48,294 nt of DNA, from NCBI GenBank assembly GCA_030700225.1, contig JAUYJT010000014.1:1-48294 (forward strand), given 5' to 3'. The position numbers were made by a program, and so were the translations under genes. Origin of the DNA: Candidatus Nanopelagicales bacterium (GTDB taxonomy: Bacteria; Actinomycetota; Actinomycetes; S36-B12; GCA-2699445). This document shows positions 1 to 10,728 of the stretch, in pieces (position 1 is the stretch's first letter; every line of letters starts with the position of its first letter). Below the pieces are notes generated by a model that did no database searches, was not told where the DNA came from, and was given only the letters and a program-made list of their open reading frames with translations.

Positions 1-43
1 GCGTACCGGGCGGCACATCCGTAAGCGGAGCCGCGTGGACGCC

Positions 44-83
44 GAAAGGCCCCTGACACCCGTTTCCGCGAGTCAGAGGCCTC
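44..83 (-). terminator. Probable terminator after the tRNA genes
   Basis: Read on the minus strand, GGCCTCTGAC pairs with GTCAGGGGCC (one wobble pair) and is followed by TTTC. It lies just downstream of tRNA-Glu and would end the gltX-tRNA-Gln-tRNA-Glu transcript. The T-run is short, as is common for GC-rich actinobacterial terminators. Confidence 0.6.
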
Positions 84-88
84 CGCCG

Positions 89-161
89 TAGCCCCGACGG
101 GATTCGAACCCGCGCTACCGCCTTGAGAGGGCGGCGTGCTAGGCCACTACACAACGGGGCC
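89..161 (-). tRNA. tRNA-Glu (anticodon CTC)
   Basis: The minus strand folds as a cloverleaf: acceptor GGCCCCG/CGGGGCT with a G1-U72 wobble, anticodon stem CCGCC/GGCGG, seven-base loop CTCTCAA giving anticodon CTC, and the TTCGAAT T-loop. The 3' CCA is not encoded. It reads GAG codons. It is the last gene of a gltX, tRNA-Gln, tRNA-Glu series on the same strand. In organisms with a non-discriminating GluRS, both tRNAs are substrates of the enzyme encoded just upstream. Confidence 0.95.
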
Positions 162-221
162 GTGGCCGCGCGATGACGGCCGTCGAGCCGACACAACGCG
201 AGGATCGCACTCGCGATCCAG

Positions 222-293
222 CTGGGGTACCAGGACTCGAACCTAGACTAACGGAGCCAGAATCCGTCGGGCTGCCAATTACCCCATACCCCA
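222..293 (-). tRNA. tRNA-Gln (anticodon CTG)
   Basis: The minus strand gives acceptor TGGGGTA/TACCCCA, anticodon stem ACGGA/TCCGT, loop TTCTGGC with anticodon CTG, T-loop TTCGAGT and discriminator G. The weak first acceptor pair (U1-A72) is typical of tRNA-Gln. No CCA is encoded. The 5' end is only 20 bases after the gltX stop codon, so it is probably cut from a gltX read-through transcript. No glutaminyl-tRNA synthetase is seen here, but gatCAB is present at 37-41 kb. Confidence 0.95.
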
Positions 294-313
294 TCGGGTG
301 CTTCGCCCGGCGA

Positions 314-1849
314 TTATAGCCCAGTCTGAGTCACAGCCGCGATCGCCAGATCGAGGCGGCGGATGGCGGACTCGCGTCCCAGAATCTCCAAGGACTCGAA
401 CAGCGGCGGCGAGATCCTGCGACCAGTGACCGCGACCCGGACCGGCCCGAACGCCAACTTGGGTTTCAACCCCAACCCGTCCACTAACCGATCACGAAGC
501 ACCCGCTCGATCGAATCGTGCGACCATTCCGGCAGCTCGGCCAGAGCGGAGCGCGAGGCCTCAAGGACCGGACCTGCCGCCTCGCCCAACACCTTCGTCG
601 CGTCGTCTGGATCGACGCGGAACTGATCCTCGTCCACGAACAGGAACTCCAGCATCGGTGCGGCCTGTCCGAGTGTGTCCAGGCGCTCGGCGATCAACGG
701 CACCGATTGCTCCAAGGTGTCGCGCTGATCGCTCGTCAGCTGCTCGCCGACAAGGCCCCCCTGCCTCAGATACGGGACCAATCGCGCCTGGAGTTCCGCG
801 GCCGGCAACGCTCTGATCCACTCGGCGTTGATGGCAGTGCACTTCTTCAGGTCGAATCTGGCTGGATTGGGGTTCACGCGAGTGATGTCGAAGTGCTGCG
901 CCATCTCGCTCATCGAGAACAGTTCCGGATTGTGGCCGATGGTTGACTGATGGTCATCGCCCATCGACCACCCCAGCAGCGCGAGGTAGTTCAGCAGGCC
1001 CTCCGGCATGAATCCAGCGTCGCGGTACATCCGCAGGGACGATTCAGGGTCGCGTTTCGCGAGCTTGCGGTTCCCCTCGCCCATCACATAGGGCAAGTGG
1101 CCGAAGGCGGGCGTGGAGCCCTCGACGGCGCCACACTCGAGCATCGCGTCATACAGCGCGATCTGGCGCGGCGTCGAAGAAAGCAGATCCTCGCCTCGCA
1201 GAACATGCGTGATCCGCATCAGAGCGTCGTCGACCGGGTTCACCAGCGTGTAGAGAGGCTCCCCGTTCGCACGCACGAGCACGTAGTCACGAACCTGCCC
1301 GGCTGCGACCCGCACATCTCCGCGGACCAGGTCATGCCAAACGAAATCCCGGTCGGGCATCCGGAAACGAAGAGCGGGCTTGAGTCCCTCATCCGCCAAG
1401 CGCCCGCGATCCGTTGGAGTCAAGTCCCGGCAGTGCCCGTCGTAGCCGGGGGTAGTGTGCGCCTGTCGCGCCGCGACGCGGCGGACCTCAAGCTCCCCCG
1501 TAGTGCAGAAGCACGGGTAGGCATATCCGGCCTCCTGGAGCCTCCGCGCCACATCGCGGTAAGTGTCGAGCCTCTCAGACTGCCGGTAGGGACCGTACGG
1601 ACCGCCGACCTCGGGCCCCTCGTCCCAGTCCAGACCCAGCCACCGCATGGATTCAAGCAACGCCAGATACGACTCCTCAGTGTCTCGTGAGGAGTCCGTG
1701 TCCTCGATCCGAAACACGAAAGTGCCGCCGTGATGCCGCGCGAACGCCCAGTTGAACAGGGCCGTGCGGATCATCCCGACGTGCGGGTTTCCGGTCGGTG
1801 ACGGGCAGAACCGCACCCTGGTATCCGCGCCCAAATCCGTAACACCCAT
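314..1849 (-). CDS. gltX: Glutamyl-tRNA synthetase
   Basis: Class I aminoacyl-tRNA synthetase that attaches glutamate to tRNA-Glu and, in bacteria lacking GlnRS, also to tRNA-Gln. The HIGH-type signature [10 protein letters not shown] lies at residues 16-25 and the KMSKS-type loop KLAKR near residue 265. The FRIEDTD glutamate-binding segment and the C-terminal anticodon-binding helical region are present. At 511 residues it has the expected bacterial length. I chose ATG at 1849 because GGTGAG lies seven bases upstream; in-frame GTG and TTG codons further upstream would overlap the preceding stop. It starts four bases after the FAH-family gene, so the two are translationally close. tRNA-Gln begins 20 bases after the stop. 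Confidence 0.96.
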   Translation of the reverse strand: MGVTDLGADTRVRFCPSPTGNPHVGMIRTALFNWAFARHHGGTFVFRIEDTDSSRDTEESYLALLESMRWLGLDWDEGPEVGGPYGPYRQSERLDTYRDVARRLQEAGYAYPCFCTTGELEVRRVAARQAHTTPGYDGHCRDLTPTDRGRLADEGLKPALRFRMPDRDFVWHDLVRGDVRVAAGQVRDYVLVRANGEPLYTLVNPVDDALMRITHVLRGEDLLSSTPRQIALYDAMLECGAVEGSTPAFGHLPYVMGEGNRKLAKRDPESSLRMYRDAGFMPEGLLNYLALLGWSMGDDHQSTIGHNPELFSMSEMAQHFDITRVNPNPARFDLKKCTAINAEWIRALPAAELQARLVPYLRQGGLVGEQLTSDQRDTLEQSVPLIAERLDTLGQAAPMLEFLFVDEDQFRVDPDDATKVLGEAAGPVLEASRSALAELPEWSHDSIERVLRDRLVDGLGLKPKLAFGPVRVAVTGRRISPPLFESLEILGRESAIRRLDLAIAAVTQTGL

Positions 1850-1853
1850 GGAT

Positions 1854-2645
1854 TCACTCACCAGCAATCACATCGTTGGTCAAAGTCCCCAGTCCGGCGA
1901 TCGAAACGCTGACGCGATCCCCCTCGACCAGCGGACCCACACCGGCAGGGGTCCCGGTGAGTATGACGTCTCCGGGCAGCAAGGTCATGATCGAACTCAC
2001 CCACGAGACCAGCTCCCGGACGCCGAACAACATCTGCCTAGTCGAGCCCCGCTGCCGCCGTTCATCGTTCACGAGAACTTCCACATCCGCGTCAGCCGGA
2101 TCGAAATCGGTTTCGATCCACGGACCCAGCGGGCAGAACGTGTCGAAGCCCTTGGCCCGGGTCCACTGCCAGTCGGTCGCCTGAAGATCGCGGGCAGTGA
2201 CGTCGTTCCCGCACGTGTAGCCGAGGATGACCCGGTCAGCGTCCACAGCAGCTACGTGACGGCACATCCGCCCGATGACGACAGCCAGCTCGCCCTCGTG
2301 CTCCACCCGCGAAGACTGCTCCGGCAGCTTGATCCGCGCACCGGGACCAATCACAGCGGTGTTCGGCTTCAGGAAGATCAGAGGATCCGCGGGGGGCTGC
2401 GAACCCATCTCGGCCGCGTGATCGGCGTAGTTCTGCCCTATCCCAATGATCTTGGACGGCAGCACGGGCGCCAACAGCTTCACAGATTCGATGGGAATCG
2501 CGGTGTCCACGAGGTCCAGCTCCGCGTAGGGATGCCCGCGAACCGGGCGCACGCTGGCGCCTGACATGCCGCCGGGCCCCGGTCCGGCCGCCTCCAAGAC
2601 TCCGAAGGCAACTGTCCCTGGCAGCGAGAAACGAACGATACGCAC
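1854..2645 (-). CDS. Fumarylacetoacetate hydrolase (FAH) family protein
   Basis: Metal-dependent FAH superfamily enzyme (263 residues), a fold that covers acylpyruvases, hydratases and isomerases acting on 2-keto-acid-type substrates. Visible signatures are [12 protein letters not shown], the metal-ligand stretch [10 protein letters not shown], the second ligand region [10 protein letters not shown] and the C-terminal [16 protein letters not shown] at 2645 is the likely start because it begins with the usual RIVRF segment and avoids overlap with cimA; a longer reading frame runs to 2735 without family-like sequence. Placement directly before gltX is a common actinobacterial arrangement, but the physiological substrate cannot be read from sequence. 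Confidence 0.88.
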   Translation of the reverse strand: MRIVRFSLPGTVAFGVLEAAGPGPGGMSGASVRPVRGHPYAELDLVDTAIPIESVKLLAPVLPSKIIGIGQNYADHAAEMGSQPPADPLIFLKPNTAVIGPGARIKLPEQSSRVEHEGELAVVIGRMCRHVAAVDADRVILGYTCGNDVTARDLQATDWQWTRAKGFDTFCPLGPWIETDFDPADADVEVLVNDERRQRGSTRQMLFGVRELVSWVSSIMTLLPGDVILTGTPAGVGPLVEGDRVSVSIAGLGTLTNDVIAGE

Positions 2646-2691
2646 AGCAGCACAGCCTACGGCGGCGGCGCGGCTGCCCTCCCCCTCGCGG

Positions 2692-4302
2692 TCAGTCGTC
2701 GCGCTCCGCGAGGAGTAGCCCGTAAGTGATCGCATCCTCCAGCGCGAGCCAGGAGGCTTCTATTACGTTCTCGTGCACGCCGACGGTTTGCCATTCGCAG
2801 CTGCCGTTGGACGTGCTGACCAGTACTCGGGTGACGGCATCGGTGCCCTTGACGCCTTCGAGTATCCGAACCTTGTAGTCCACCAGCGAGACGTCCTTGA
2901 GGGCTGGATGGGCGCGCACTAGAGCCTTGCGCAACGCGTTGTCCAGCGCGTTGACTGGGCCGTTGCCCTCCGCGGTCGAGATCACACGTCCGCCGTTGGT
3001 CTCGATCTTGACGGTGGCTTCGCTGACGACTGCCCCATCATCGCGGTGCTCAACGATCGTCCGCCACGACTCCAACCGGAACGTCTGGGGTCGTGTCCCA
3101 ACCTCCGCGAGCAGCATCAACTCGAACGACGCGTCGGCGGCTTCGAACGTCCAGCCCTGCGACTCCAACCCCTTGACGCGTTCTACGAGGCGCTCGACCG
3201 CGGCTGGGTTGGCCGACAAGTCGTAGCCCAGCTCCTTGCTCTTCATCTCGACAGAGGCACGCCCAGCCATCTCGGTGACCAGGACGCGCATGTCGTTGCC
3301 GACCAAGTCCGGGTCGGTGTGGTTGTAGAGCTCGACGGCGACCTTCAGCGCGCTGGCATGGAGACCGGCCTTGTGGGCGAAGGAGGACACTCCCGCGTAC
3401 GGCTGATGCGTGTCCGGAGTCAGATTGGCGATGTCGGCGATGGCGTGTGCGACCCGAACCGTCTCCCGGAGACATCCTTCGGGCAGTACCCTCATGCCCA
3501 ACTTGAGCTCAAGGTTCGCCACAACAGCGAATATGTCGGCGTTTCCCGTGCGTTCACCGTAGCCATTCGCAGTGCCCTGGACATGCGTAGCTCCGGCCTC
3601 GACCGCGGCGATCGTGTTGGCGATCGCGCAACCTGTGTCGTCCTGGCAATGGATGCCGATCCGCGTGCCCGACCGGCGAACCACGTCAGCCACGATCGAG
3701 CTGATACCGCTGGGTAGCATGCCCCCGTTCGTGTCACAAAGGACCCCGACTGAACCTCCAGCGGCGGCCACGGCGTCAAGCAAGCGGATTCCGTAGTCCC
3801 GGTCGCGGGAGTAGCCGTCGAAGAAATGCTCAGCGTCCACGAATACCCTGCGGCCTTCCCCGACCAAGAACGCGACAGTGTCCGAGACCATCGCCAGGTT
3901 CTCCTCCAGGGTTGTACGCAAGGCCTCACTCACGTGGCGCACGTCCGACTTGGCCACGAGAGTCACCACCGGGGCGCCCGAATCGAGCAGAGCCTTCACC
4001 TGCGGATCGTCCTGGACATTGACGCCCGCCCTGCGAGTGGCGCCGAAGGCCACGAGCTGAGCGTTCTGGAGCCGCAGCTCCGACACCGCCCGGCTGAAGA
4101 ACTCGGTGTCCTTGGGCATCGCGCCCGGCCACCCGCCTTCGATGAACCCGACTCCGTATTCGTCCAGCAGCCGGGCGACGGCTAGCTTGTCGCTGACGGA
4201 GTACGAGATTCCCTCCCGCTGGGCGCCGTCGCGCAGAGTCGTGTCGAACACATGGAATGAGTCGTCGGGCCGGAAGTCCGTCCCTGTTTCCGCGGCAGTC
4301 AT
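2692..4302 (-). CDS. cimA: (R)-citramalate synthase
   Basis: Condenses pyruvate with acetyl-CoA to citramalate, the entry of the threonine-independent route to 2-oxobutyrate and isoleucine. The N-terminal TIM barrel begins with DTTLRDGAQREG (catalytic Arg and Asp). HCQDDTGCAIANT provides the metal-binding His, and GYGERTGNAD follows. The C-terminal part (about 390-536) is a LeuA-type dimerisation/regulatory domain with TNGGRVISTAEGNGPVNAL. At 536 residues it fits the CimA branch rather than the longer actinobacterial LeuA, and a separate true leuA is present at 6961. AAAGGA precedes the ATG. It lies between ilvE and the FAH gene with gaps of about 45 bases. Confidence 0.92.
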   Translation of the reverse strand: MTAAETGTDFRPDDSFHVFDTTLRDGAQREGISYSVSDKLAVARLLDEYGVGFIEGGWPGAMPKDTEFFSRAVSELRLQNAQLVAFGATRRAGVNVQDDPQVKALLDSGAPVVTLVAKSDVRHVSEALRTTLEENLAMVSDTVAFLVGEGRRVFVDAEHFFDGYSRDRDYGIRLLDAVAAAGGSVGVLCDTNGGMLPSGISSIVADVVRRSGTRIGIHCQDDTGCAIANTIAAVEAGATHVQGTANGYGERTGNADIFAVVANLELKLGMRVLPEGCLRETVRVAHAIADIANLTPDTHQPYAGVSSFAHKAGLHASALKVAVELYNHTDPDLVGNDMRVLVTEMAGRASVEMKSKELGYDLSANPAAVERLVERVKGLESQGWTFEAADASFELMLLAEVGTRPQTFRLESWRTIVEHRDDGAVVSEATVKIETNGGRVISTAEGNGPVNALDNALRKALVRAHPALKDVSLVDYKVRILEGVKGTDAVTRVLVSTSNGSCEWQTVGVHENVIEASWLALEDAITYGLLLAERDD

Positions 4303-4346
4303 CTCCGTCGTCCTTTCGCGTGCTGTTGGTCAGTGATCGCGGGAGG

Positions 4347-5450
4347 TCAGGCGATTCGCCTCAACCATCCGTGGTGATCGGGCGCCGCACCAGTCTGAAT
4401 GTCGAGCAAAGCGTGGCGAAGCTGGCTAGTGACAGGACCAGCCTCGGCGCCACCGACGTTCCACTCGGCCGTCCGGCCGCACACGCGGTCCACTGGCGTG
4501 ATCACCGCGGCGGTGCCGCAAGCGAATACCTCAGTGATCTCGCCGGACATCGACCCCTCGCGCCATTCGTCGACACTGATTCGGCCCTCCTCCACGTCAT
4601 AACCCAAGTCGCGTGCCAACGTCAGCAGCGAAGCCCGCGTGATCCCTGGGAGCAGGCTCCCAGTTAGTTTCGGGGTCATCAAACGCGCGCCGGTTCCGGT
4701 GCCGTAGACGAAGAACAGGTTCATCCCGCCCATTTCCTCAACCCAGCGGCGCTCGACCGCGTCCAGCCAGACGACCTGATCACACCCGTTTTCCATGGCC
4801 TCGACTTGGGCGATGAGAGAAGCCGCGTAGTTCCCCGCGCACTTGGCTTCGCCGGTACCTCCCGGCGCGGCCCGCACGTAGTCCTCGGTGAGCCAGACAG
4901 CCACCGGCTGGACCCCATCCCGGAAGTAGGCGCCGGCCGGAGACGCGATCAGCAGGTACAGATACTCGTCCGCTGGCCGCACTCCGAGCCCGACCTCGGT
5001 GGAGAACATGAACGGACGCATATACAGCGACTTCTCCCTGTGGTGAGGAACCCAGTCCGCGTCCAGGGATAGCAGGGCCTCCAACGACCCAATGAACAGA
5101 TCCTCAGGCAGTTCGGGCATGGCCAGTCTGCGGGCCGATGCGCGAAACCGTCGGGCGTTCTCCTCAGGCCGGAAGACGTACACACGATCGTCGGCGTGGC
5201 GGTAAGCCTTTAGCCCCTCGAAGACGCTCTGCCCGTAGTGCAACGAGTTAGTTCCTGGGTCCAGCTGCAGCGGACTGTAGGCGTCAACGGCCGCGTCATG
5301 CCATCCGCGACCCGCGAGCCAACGGATCTGCACCATGTGGTCGGTGAACACGTTGCCGAATCCAGGGTCGTCCAGAATCGCCCAGCGCTCATTCACCGGA
5401 AGCGGTGACGCATTCTGGCGGATCACGAAACTCTGAGTGACTTCTTCCAC
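4347..5450 (-). CDS. ilvE: Branched-chain amino-acid aminotransferase
   Basis: PLP-dependent fold-type IV transaminase that makes Leu, Ile and Val from their 2-oxoacids with glutamate. The protein is 367 residues, as expected. The start region has [10 protein letters not shown] and the substrate strand [12 protein letters not shown]. The Schiff-base lysine is in [25 protein letters not shown] and the late [19 protein letters not shown] phosphate-site region follow. GTG at 5450 has GAGGGA upstream and gives the expected length; the same frame stays open upstream into leuB but shows no family-like sequence there. It sits 55 bases after leuB and 44 before cimA, consistent with one transcription unit. 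Confidence 0.94.
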   Translation of the reverse strand: MEEVTQSFVIRQNASPLPVNERWAILDDPGFGNVFTDHMVQIRWLAGRGWHDAAVDAYSPLQLDPGTNSLHYGQSVFEGLKAYRHADDRVYVFRPEENARRFRASARRLAMPELPEDLFIGSLEALLSLDADWVPHHREKSLYMRPFMFSTEVGLGVRPADEYLYLLIASPAGAYFRDGVQPVAVWLTEDYVRAAPGGTGEAKCAGNYAASLIAQVEAMENGCDQVVWLDAVERRWVEEMGGMNLFFVYGTGTGARLMTPKLTGSLLPGITRASLLTLARDLGYDVEEGRISVDEWREGSMSGEITEVFACGTAAVITPVDRVCGRTAEWNVGGAEAGPVTSQLRHALLDIQTGAAPDHHGWLRRIA

Positions 5451-5505
5451 GGTTCCCTCACGATCAGGCGTCAGGTTCAGTTTCCTCCATCTCGCCGCGG
5501 CAGCG

Positions 5506-6561
5506 TCAGCGGGAGGCGGAAATGATCGAGTCCGCCAGTGCGTCGCCGATCTGTGAAGTCGTCCTGACTCCGCTCCGACTGGCGAGATCCTGTGCCACCG
5601 CCTGCTCAACAGCGGCGGCGGCGTCTGGGCGTCCCAGATGATCCAGGAGCAGCGCCACGCTGAGCACGGTCGCCGTTGGGTCAGCCTCGCCCCGACCGGC
5701 GATGTCGGGGGCTGAGCCATGTACCGGCTCGAACATGCTCGGATTGGCGTGGCTGGGGTCCAGGTTGCCGCTTGCGGCCAGGCCGATGCCGCCGCAGATC
5801 GCCGCGCCGATGTCGGTGAGGATGTCGCCGAACAGGTTGTCGGTCACGACGACGTCGAATCGCTCGGGATTGGTCAGGAAGAACATCGCAGCCGCGTCTA
5901 CGTGCAGGTACTCGGTCTCGATCTCCGGATGCCTGGCCGCCTCGTCGTCAAAGACGCGGCGCCATAACCCTCCGGCGTAGACCAAGACGTTGGCCTTGTG
6001 GACGAGCGTTACCTTGCCTCGCGGTCGACGTTCGGCGCGAGCGAAGGCGTCGGCCACGATCCGGGACACGCCGTAAGCCGTGTTGACGCTCTCCTCGGTT
6101 GCGACCTCGTGCTCGGTGCCACTCCGGAGCACTCCTCCAGCCCCCGCGTACGGGCCCTCGGTGCCTTCCCTGCACACGACGAAGTCGATGTCGGCCGGTG
6201 CCTTGCCCGCCAACGGAGTCTCGACTCCCGGATACAGCTTCACCGGACGCAGGTTCACGTGATGATCCAGCTCGAAGCGCAGGCGAAGGAGCAGGCCACG
6301 CTCGAGTACACCTGGGGGAACCATCGGGTCACCGACAGCCCCGAGCAGGATGGCGTCCTGCTCACGAAGCTCCTCAAGAACCGAATCCGGCAGGAGCTCT
6401 CCGGTGGCAAGGTATCTCTTGGCGCCCAGGTCGTATTCGGTGTAGTCGCAGTCGAACTCGAACCTGTCCGCCGCCGCGTCCAACGACTTGCGGGCTTCGG
6501 CGACGACCTCGGTGCCGATACCGTCCCCGGGAATGACGGCCAACCGGAATGTTTCGGACAT
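5506..6561 (-). CDS. leuB: 3-isopropylmalate dehydrogenase
   Basis: NAD-dependent oxidative decarboxylation of 3-isopropylmalate, the third step of leucine synthesis. It begins [19 protein letters not shown]. It carries [38 protein letters not shown], the metal-binding [21 protein letters not shown] and the nucleotide-binding [12 protein letters not shown]. The length is 351 residues. ATG at 6561 begins the conserved N-terminus; the open frame upstream runs through repeat sequence and is not coding. It is divergent from leuA and appears to be the first gene of the leuB-ilvE-cimA-FAH-gltX series. leuC and leuD are not in the window. Confidence 0.95.
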   Translation of the reverse strand: MSETFRLAVIPGDGIGTEVVAEARKSLDAAADRFEFDCDYTEYDLGAKRYLATGELLPDSVLEELREQDAILLGAVGDPMVPPGVLERGLLLRLRFELDHHVNLRPVKLYPGVETPLAGKAPADIDFVVCREGTEGPYAGAGGVLRSGTEHEVATEESVNTAYGVSRIVADAFARAERRPRGKVTLVHKANVLVYAGGLWRRVFDDEAARHPEIETEYLHVDAAAMFFLTNPERFDVVVTDNLFGDILTDIGAAICGGIGLAASGNLDPSHANPSMFEPVHGSAPDIAGRGEADPTATVLSVALLLDHLGRPDAAAAVEQAVAQDLASRSGVRTTSQIGDALADSIISASR

Positions 6562-6642
6562 GATCCAAGGGTAGGGTCCACGCTGAGTCCGCGTCGCTTG
6601 CCCCGTGCCGGTCCCGTGTCCCCGGGGTTTCGCCCCCCCCGC

Positions 6643-6752
6643 CGCCGAAACGCCCGTTCCGCACAGAAGCGCCCTTTTGGGGACAGACGCGCCCGTTGCA
6701 ACGGTCGCGTCCTTGCGCAACGGTCGCGTCTGTCGGGAACGGCCGTTTCCGC
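6643..6752. repeat. Dispersed ~110-bp palindromic element, copy A
   Basis: The ends form imperfect inverted repeats of about 28 bases (CCGAAACGCCCGTTCC at the left; the complement of the right end reads GGAAACGGCCGTTCCCG). An inner dyad at 6687-6710 reads ACGCG-C-CCGTTGCAACGG-T-CGCGT. The same layout recurs at 24968-25066 and 37239-37347. This copy lies between the divergent leuB and leuA transcription units, just upstream of the leuA promoter. No protein is encoded. Confidence 0.8.
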
Positions 6753-6770
6753 GCCCCGGGGCGGCGGGCT

Positions 6771-6798
6771 TTGGCGACCACGCGTCGCGGCTGATACT
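6771..6798 (+). promoter_or_regulatory. Probable leuA leader promoter
   Basis: A TTGGCG -35-like hexamer (6771-6776) is separated by 16 bases from a GATACT -10-like hexamer (6793-6798). Transcription would start about 6805-6808, exactly at the GTG/ATG of the leader peptide, which has no Shine-Dalgarno sequence. This implies a leaderless leader mRNA. The assignment rests on motif and context only. Confidence 0.5.
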
Positions 6799-6807
6799 GT
6801 TTCCGTG

Positions 6808-6836
6808 ATGTTGTTCGCGGCACTGCTTCTTCGTAG

Positions 6837-6852
<16 letters not shown>
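6808..6852 (+). CDS. Leucine leader peptide upstream of leuA
   Basis: A 14-codon frame encodes [14 protein letters not shown]. Four of the 14 residues are leucine, using TTG, CTG, CTT and CTT; CTT and TTG are uncommon in this GC-rich genome. A GTG directly precedes the ATG and could be the actual start (6805). The last codons form the left arm of a perfect 12-bp hairpin. A ribosome stalled at the Leu codons would leave the hairpin intact, and one that finishes translation would melt it. Leader-peptide attenuation of leuA is known in actinobacteria; the leucine response here is inferred. Confidence 0.8.
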
Positions 6853-8784
<1,932 letters not shown>

Positions 8785-8838
8785 GGTTGGGCCTACGGTT
8801 CGTCGGCGGCGGCGAACGTGTGAGAGAGGAGCCCAGCT

Positions 8839-9078
8839 GTGGCGGAGCATCTGCGCTTGACTTTCCCGGAGAATCAGGTCACGGAACCGGTCATCTACCA
8901 CTTGGTGAAGGACTATCACGTGGTCCCGAACATCCGGCGCGCTGCGATCGAGAGCCACTTCGGCTGGATGGTCGTCGAACTCGCTGGAGATCTCGACTCG
9001 ATCGCCGCGGCCAAGAAGTACCTTGAGTCGCACGGGATCAGAATCGACAGCGCCGAAGGCGACATCGTCGAGGGCTAA
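8839..9078 (+). CDS. NIL-domain protein
   Basis: A 79-residue protein made almost entirely of a NIL domain, the small ferredoxin-like (beta-alpha) fold found at the C-terminus of methionine ABC-transporter ATPases and in some free-standing or ferredoxin-linked proteins. The recognisable pattern is LRLTFPENQVTEPVIYHL, then the N-I-[R/L] turn PNIRRAAIE, then GWMVVELAGD and a helix ending AAKKYLESHGI. GTG at 8839 has AGAGGAG upstream. It is cytosolic and has no ATPase partner here, so a role as a small-molecule sensor or ferredoxin-associated module is only a guess. Its stop overlaps the stop of the convergent gene by three bases. Confidence 0.8.
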   Translation: MAEHLRLTFPENQVTEPVIYHLVKDYHVVPNIRRAAIESHFGWMVVELAGDLDSIAAAKKYLESHGIRIDSAEGDIVEG

Positions 9079-10715
9079 CTCCGGACGGCGATCTCCCCGT
9101 CGGCCCGCTCCTTGGTGAAGTACTCGTCGTAACGTCGTTGCGCGTCATCGCCGAACAGCAGCTCGCAGGCTTCCTGTATCCCGTCGGCATCCCTGATCGC
9201 GTCGTGGTCGATCACCAGCGCGATCTTCGACCGACGCCTCATGAAGTCCTCGAGCTTGGTGATCATCTCAGTCTTGGCCGCGTAGAACAGCTCGACTCGC
9301 ACGTACTCGGCACCCTCGATGACGTCATCGGCCATGCTCGGGTCATCGCGGATCGCTTCGAGCATCGCGAAGGAGCGCAGCCCATACCGCCTCCACAACC
9401 GCGTCGACAAGGTCTCGAAGCTCGCTCGCCTGCGCAGCTTGTCCAGCCCCATCAGCCGCGCCTGGCGCTCGAACTCGTTCCTGGTCGCCTTCTTCGGCTC
9501 CCCGTACCAGGACTTCTTGTCCTTCTCCAGGCTGACTCCCAGGGACTTCACAAGAGCACAGACTTCGTTGCCGATGTTCACGCAGTCGGTCAGCTTCCCG
9601 CCGAAGACCGTGATCCATGACCGCGCGGAATCGGTCTCCATCGCGTGCTTGCGCGACAACGAGGTCCAGTCCGTCTTCTCGCTATCCATGACGGTGGCTT
9701 CGACGACCAATGGCCGCACTCCGCAGCGGGTCGCGATTATGTCAGCGGGCGTCAACGGCTTGTCCAGACTTAGCCGTGCGTTGATCTGGTCCAGCAAGTA
9801 GTCGCGATCATCCGTAGTGACTTGCGTGACCGGATCGCCAACACGGTCATCGGTCGTTCCGATCATGGATCTGGGGCCCATAGGAATCACGTAGAACAGA
9901 CGCCCGGTGTCGTCGAAGAAGGCCAGAACGCGCTCACTGTCGCCGATTCTGGGCACTATCAGGTGGATCCCCTTCGAGAAGACGATCTTGTGCTTCGTGG
10001 CTATGTCCTGCTGACGGTTCAGTTCGTCGACGAAAGGCCCGGTGGCGTTGATGATCACTCTTGCGCTGGCCCGGTAGGTCGCGCCAGTGTCGGTGTCCCT
10101 CAGCTCAGCCTGCCATTTGTCCTGCTCTCGCGCGGCCGAGACCAGCTCCACGTAGTTGGCGCACACGGCACCGACGTTGAGCGCGGACCTAATGAAGCTG
10201 AACACGAACCGGGAGTCATTGTCGACTAGGTAGGCGTCCGAGTACTCGATACCCCCGGCAACGTTGGCCGTGTTGATAACGGGCTCGATCTGGGCGATCT
10301 TGTCCGTGCTGTGCATTCGGGGCGACTTGGTGAAGCAGCTGCCAATGAACCAGTACGCCGAAGCGCCCATAATCGCGAGCCACCTGTTGTACGGCGAATG
10401 CTCGCCCAACGCGGCTAGGAAGCGGATCTCCTTCAGGTTCGCGGGGTAGAACCGGATCAGGTGATTGCGCGAAACGCACAGCTTCCTGACCAGTCCGATC
10501 TCGTAGTTCTCCAGGTACTTGAAACCGCCCCACACTAGGTTCGACGACTCCATGGAAGTGAAGCCGGCGAAGTCTCCACGGTCGATGACGGCGACAGACG
10601 CACCCCTCGATGCCAGGGCGGCAGCGCTCACAGCGCCGTTGATACCCCCACCGACGATCAGGACGTCGAATTCCCCGCCGTCAAGCTTGGCGATGTTGCT
10701 GTCTCTTAGTCCCAT
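9075..10715 (-). CDS. FAD-dependent oxidoreductase, glycerol-3-phosphate dehydrogenase-like
   Basis: A 546-residue flavoprotein of the GlpD/DAO family. The Rossmann FAD motif is IVGGGINGAVSAAALASRG at about 18-36, followed by SMESSNLVWGGFKYLEN, the counterpart of the GlpD flavin/substrate loop. FYVIPMGPRSMIGTTDD, GVRPLV and FGGKLTDCVNIG are further GlpD-type segments. A helical C-terminal domain is present. ATG at 10715 has AGAGGCG upstream and begins 13 bases after the gene before it. It is the last gene of the ferredoxin-oxidoreductase operon, an unusual place for glpD; no glycerol kinase or facilitator is nearby. It may oxidise glycerol-3-phosphate or a different hydroxy acid. Confidence 0.82.
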   Translation of the reverse strand: MGLRDSNIAKLDGGEFDVLIVGGGINGAVSAAALASRGASVAVIDRGDFAGFTSMESSNLVWGGFKYLENYEIGLVRKLCVSRNHLIRFYPANLKEIRFLAALGEHSPYNRWLAIMGASAYWFIGSCFTKSPRMHSTDKIAQIEPVINTANVAGGIEYSDAYLVDNDSRFVFSFIRSALNVGAVCANYVELVSAAREQDKWQAELRDTDTGATYRASARVIINATGPFVDELNRQQDIATKHKIVFSKGIHLIVPRIGDSERVLAFFDDTGRLFYVIPMGPRSMIGTTDDRVGDPVTQVTTDDRDYLLDQINARLSLDKPLTPADIIATRCGVRPLVVEATVMDSEKTDWTSLSRKHAMETDSARSWITVFGGKLTDCVNIGNEVCALVKSLGVSLEKDKKSWYGEPKKATRNEFERQARLMGLDKLRRRASFETLSTRLWRRYGLRSFAMLEAIRDDPSMADDVIEGAEYVRVELFYAAKTEMITKLEDFMRRRSKIALVIDHDAIRDADGIQEACELLFGDDAQRRYDEYFTKERADGEIAVRS

Positions 10716-10728
10716 GGTCGCCTCTTGT

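Noticed and set aside
518-1690. Plus-strand open frames of 142 and 246 codons over gltX
   Set aside because: They lie antisense to a well-supported synthetase gene and show no family motifs; long antisense frames are normal in high-GC DNA.
5451-5720. Longer upstream start for ilvE overlapping leuB
   Set aside because: The extension has no aminotransferase-like sequence; GTG 5450 with GAGGGA gives the usual length.
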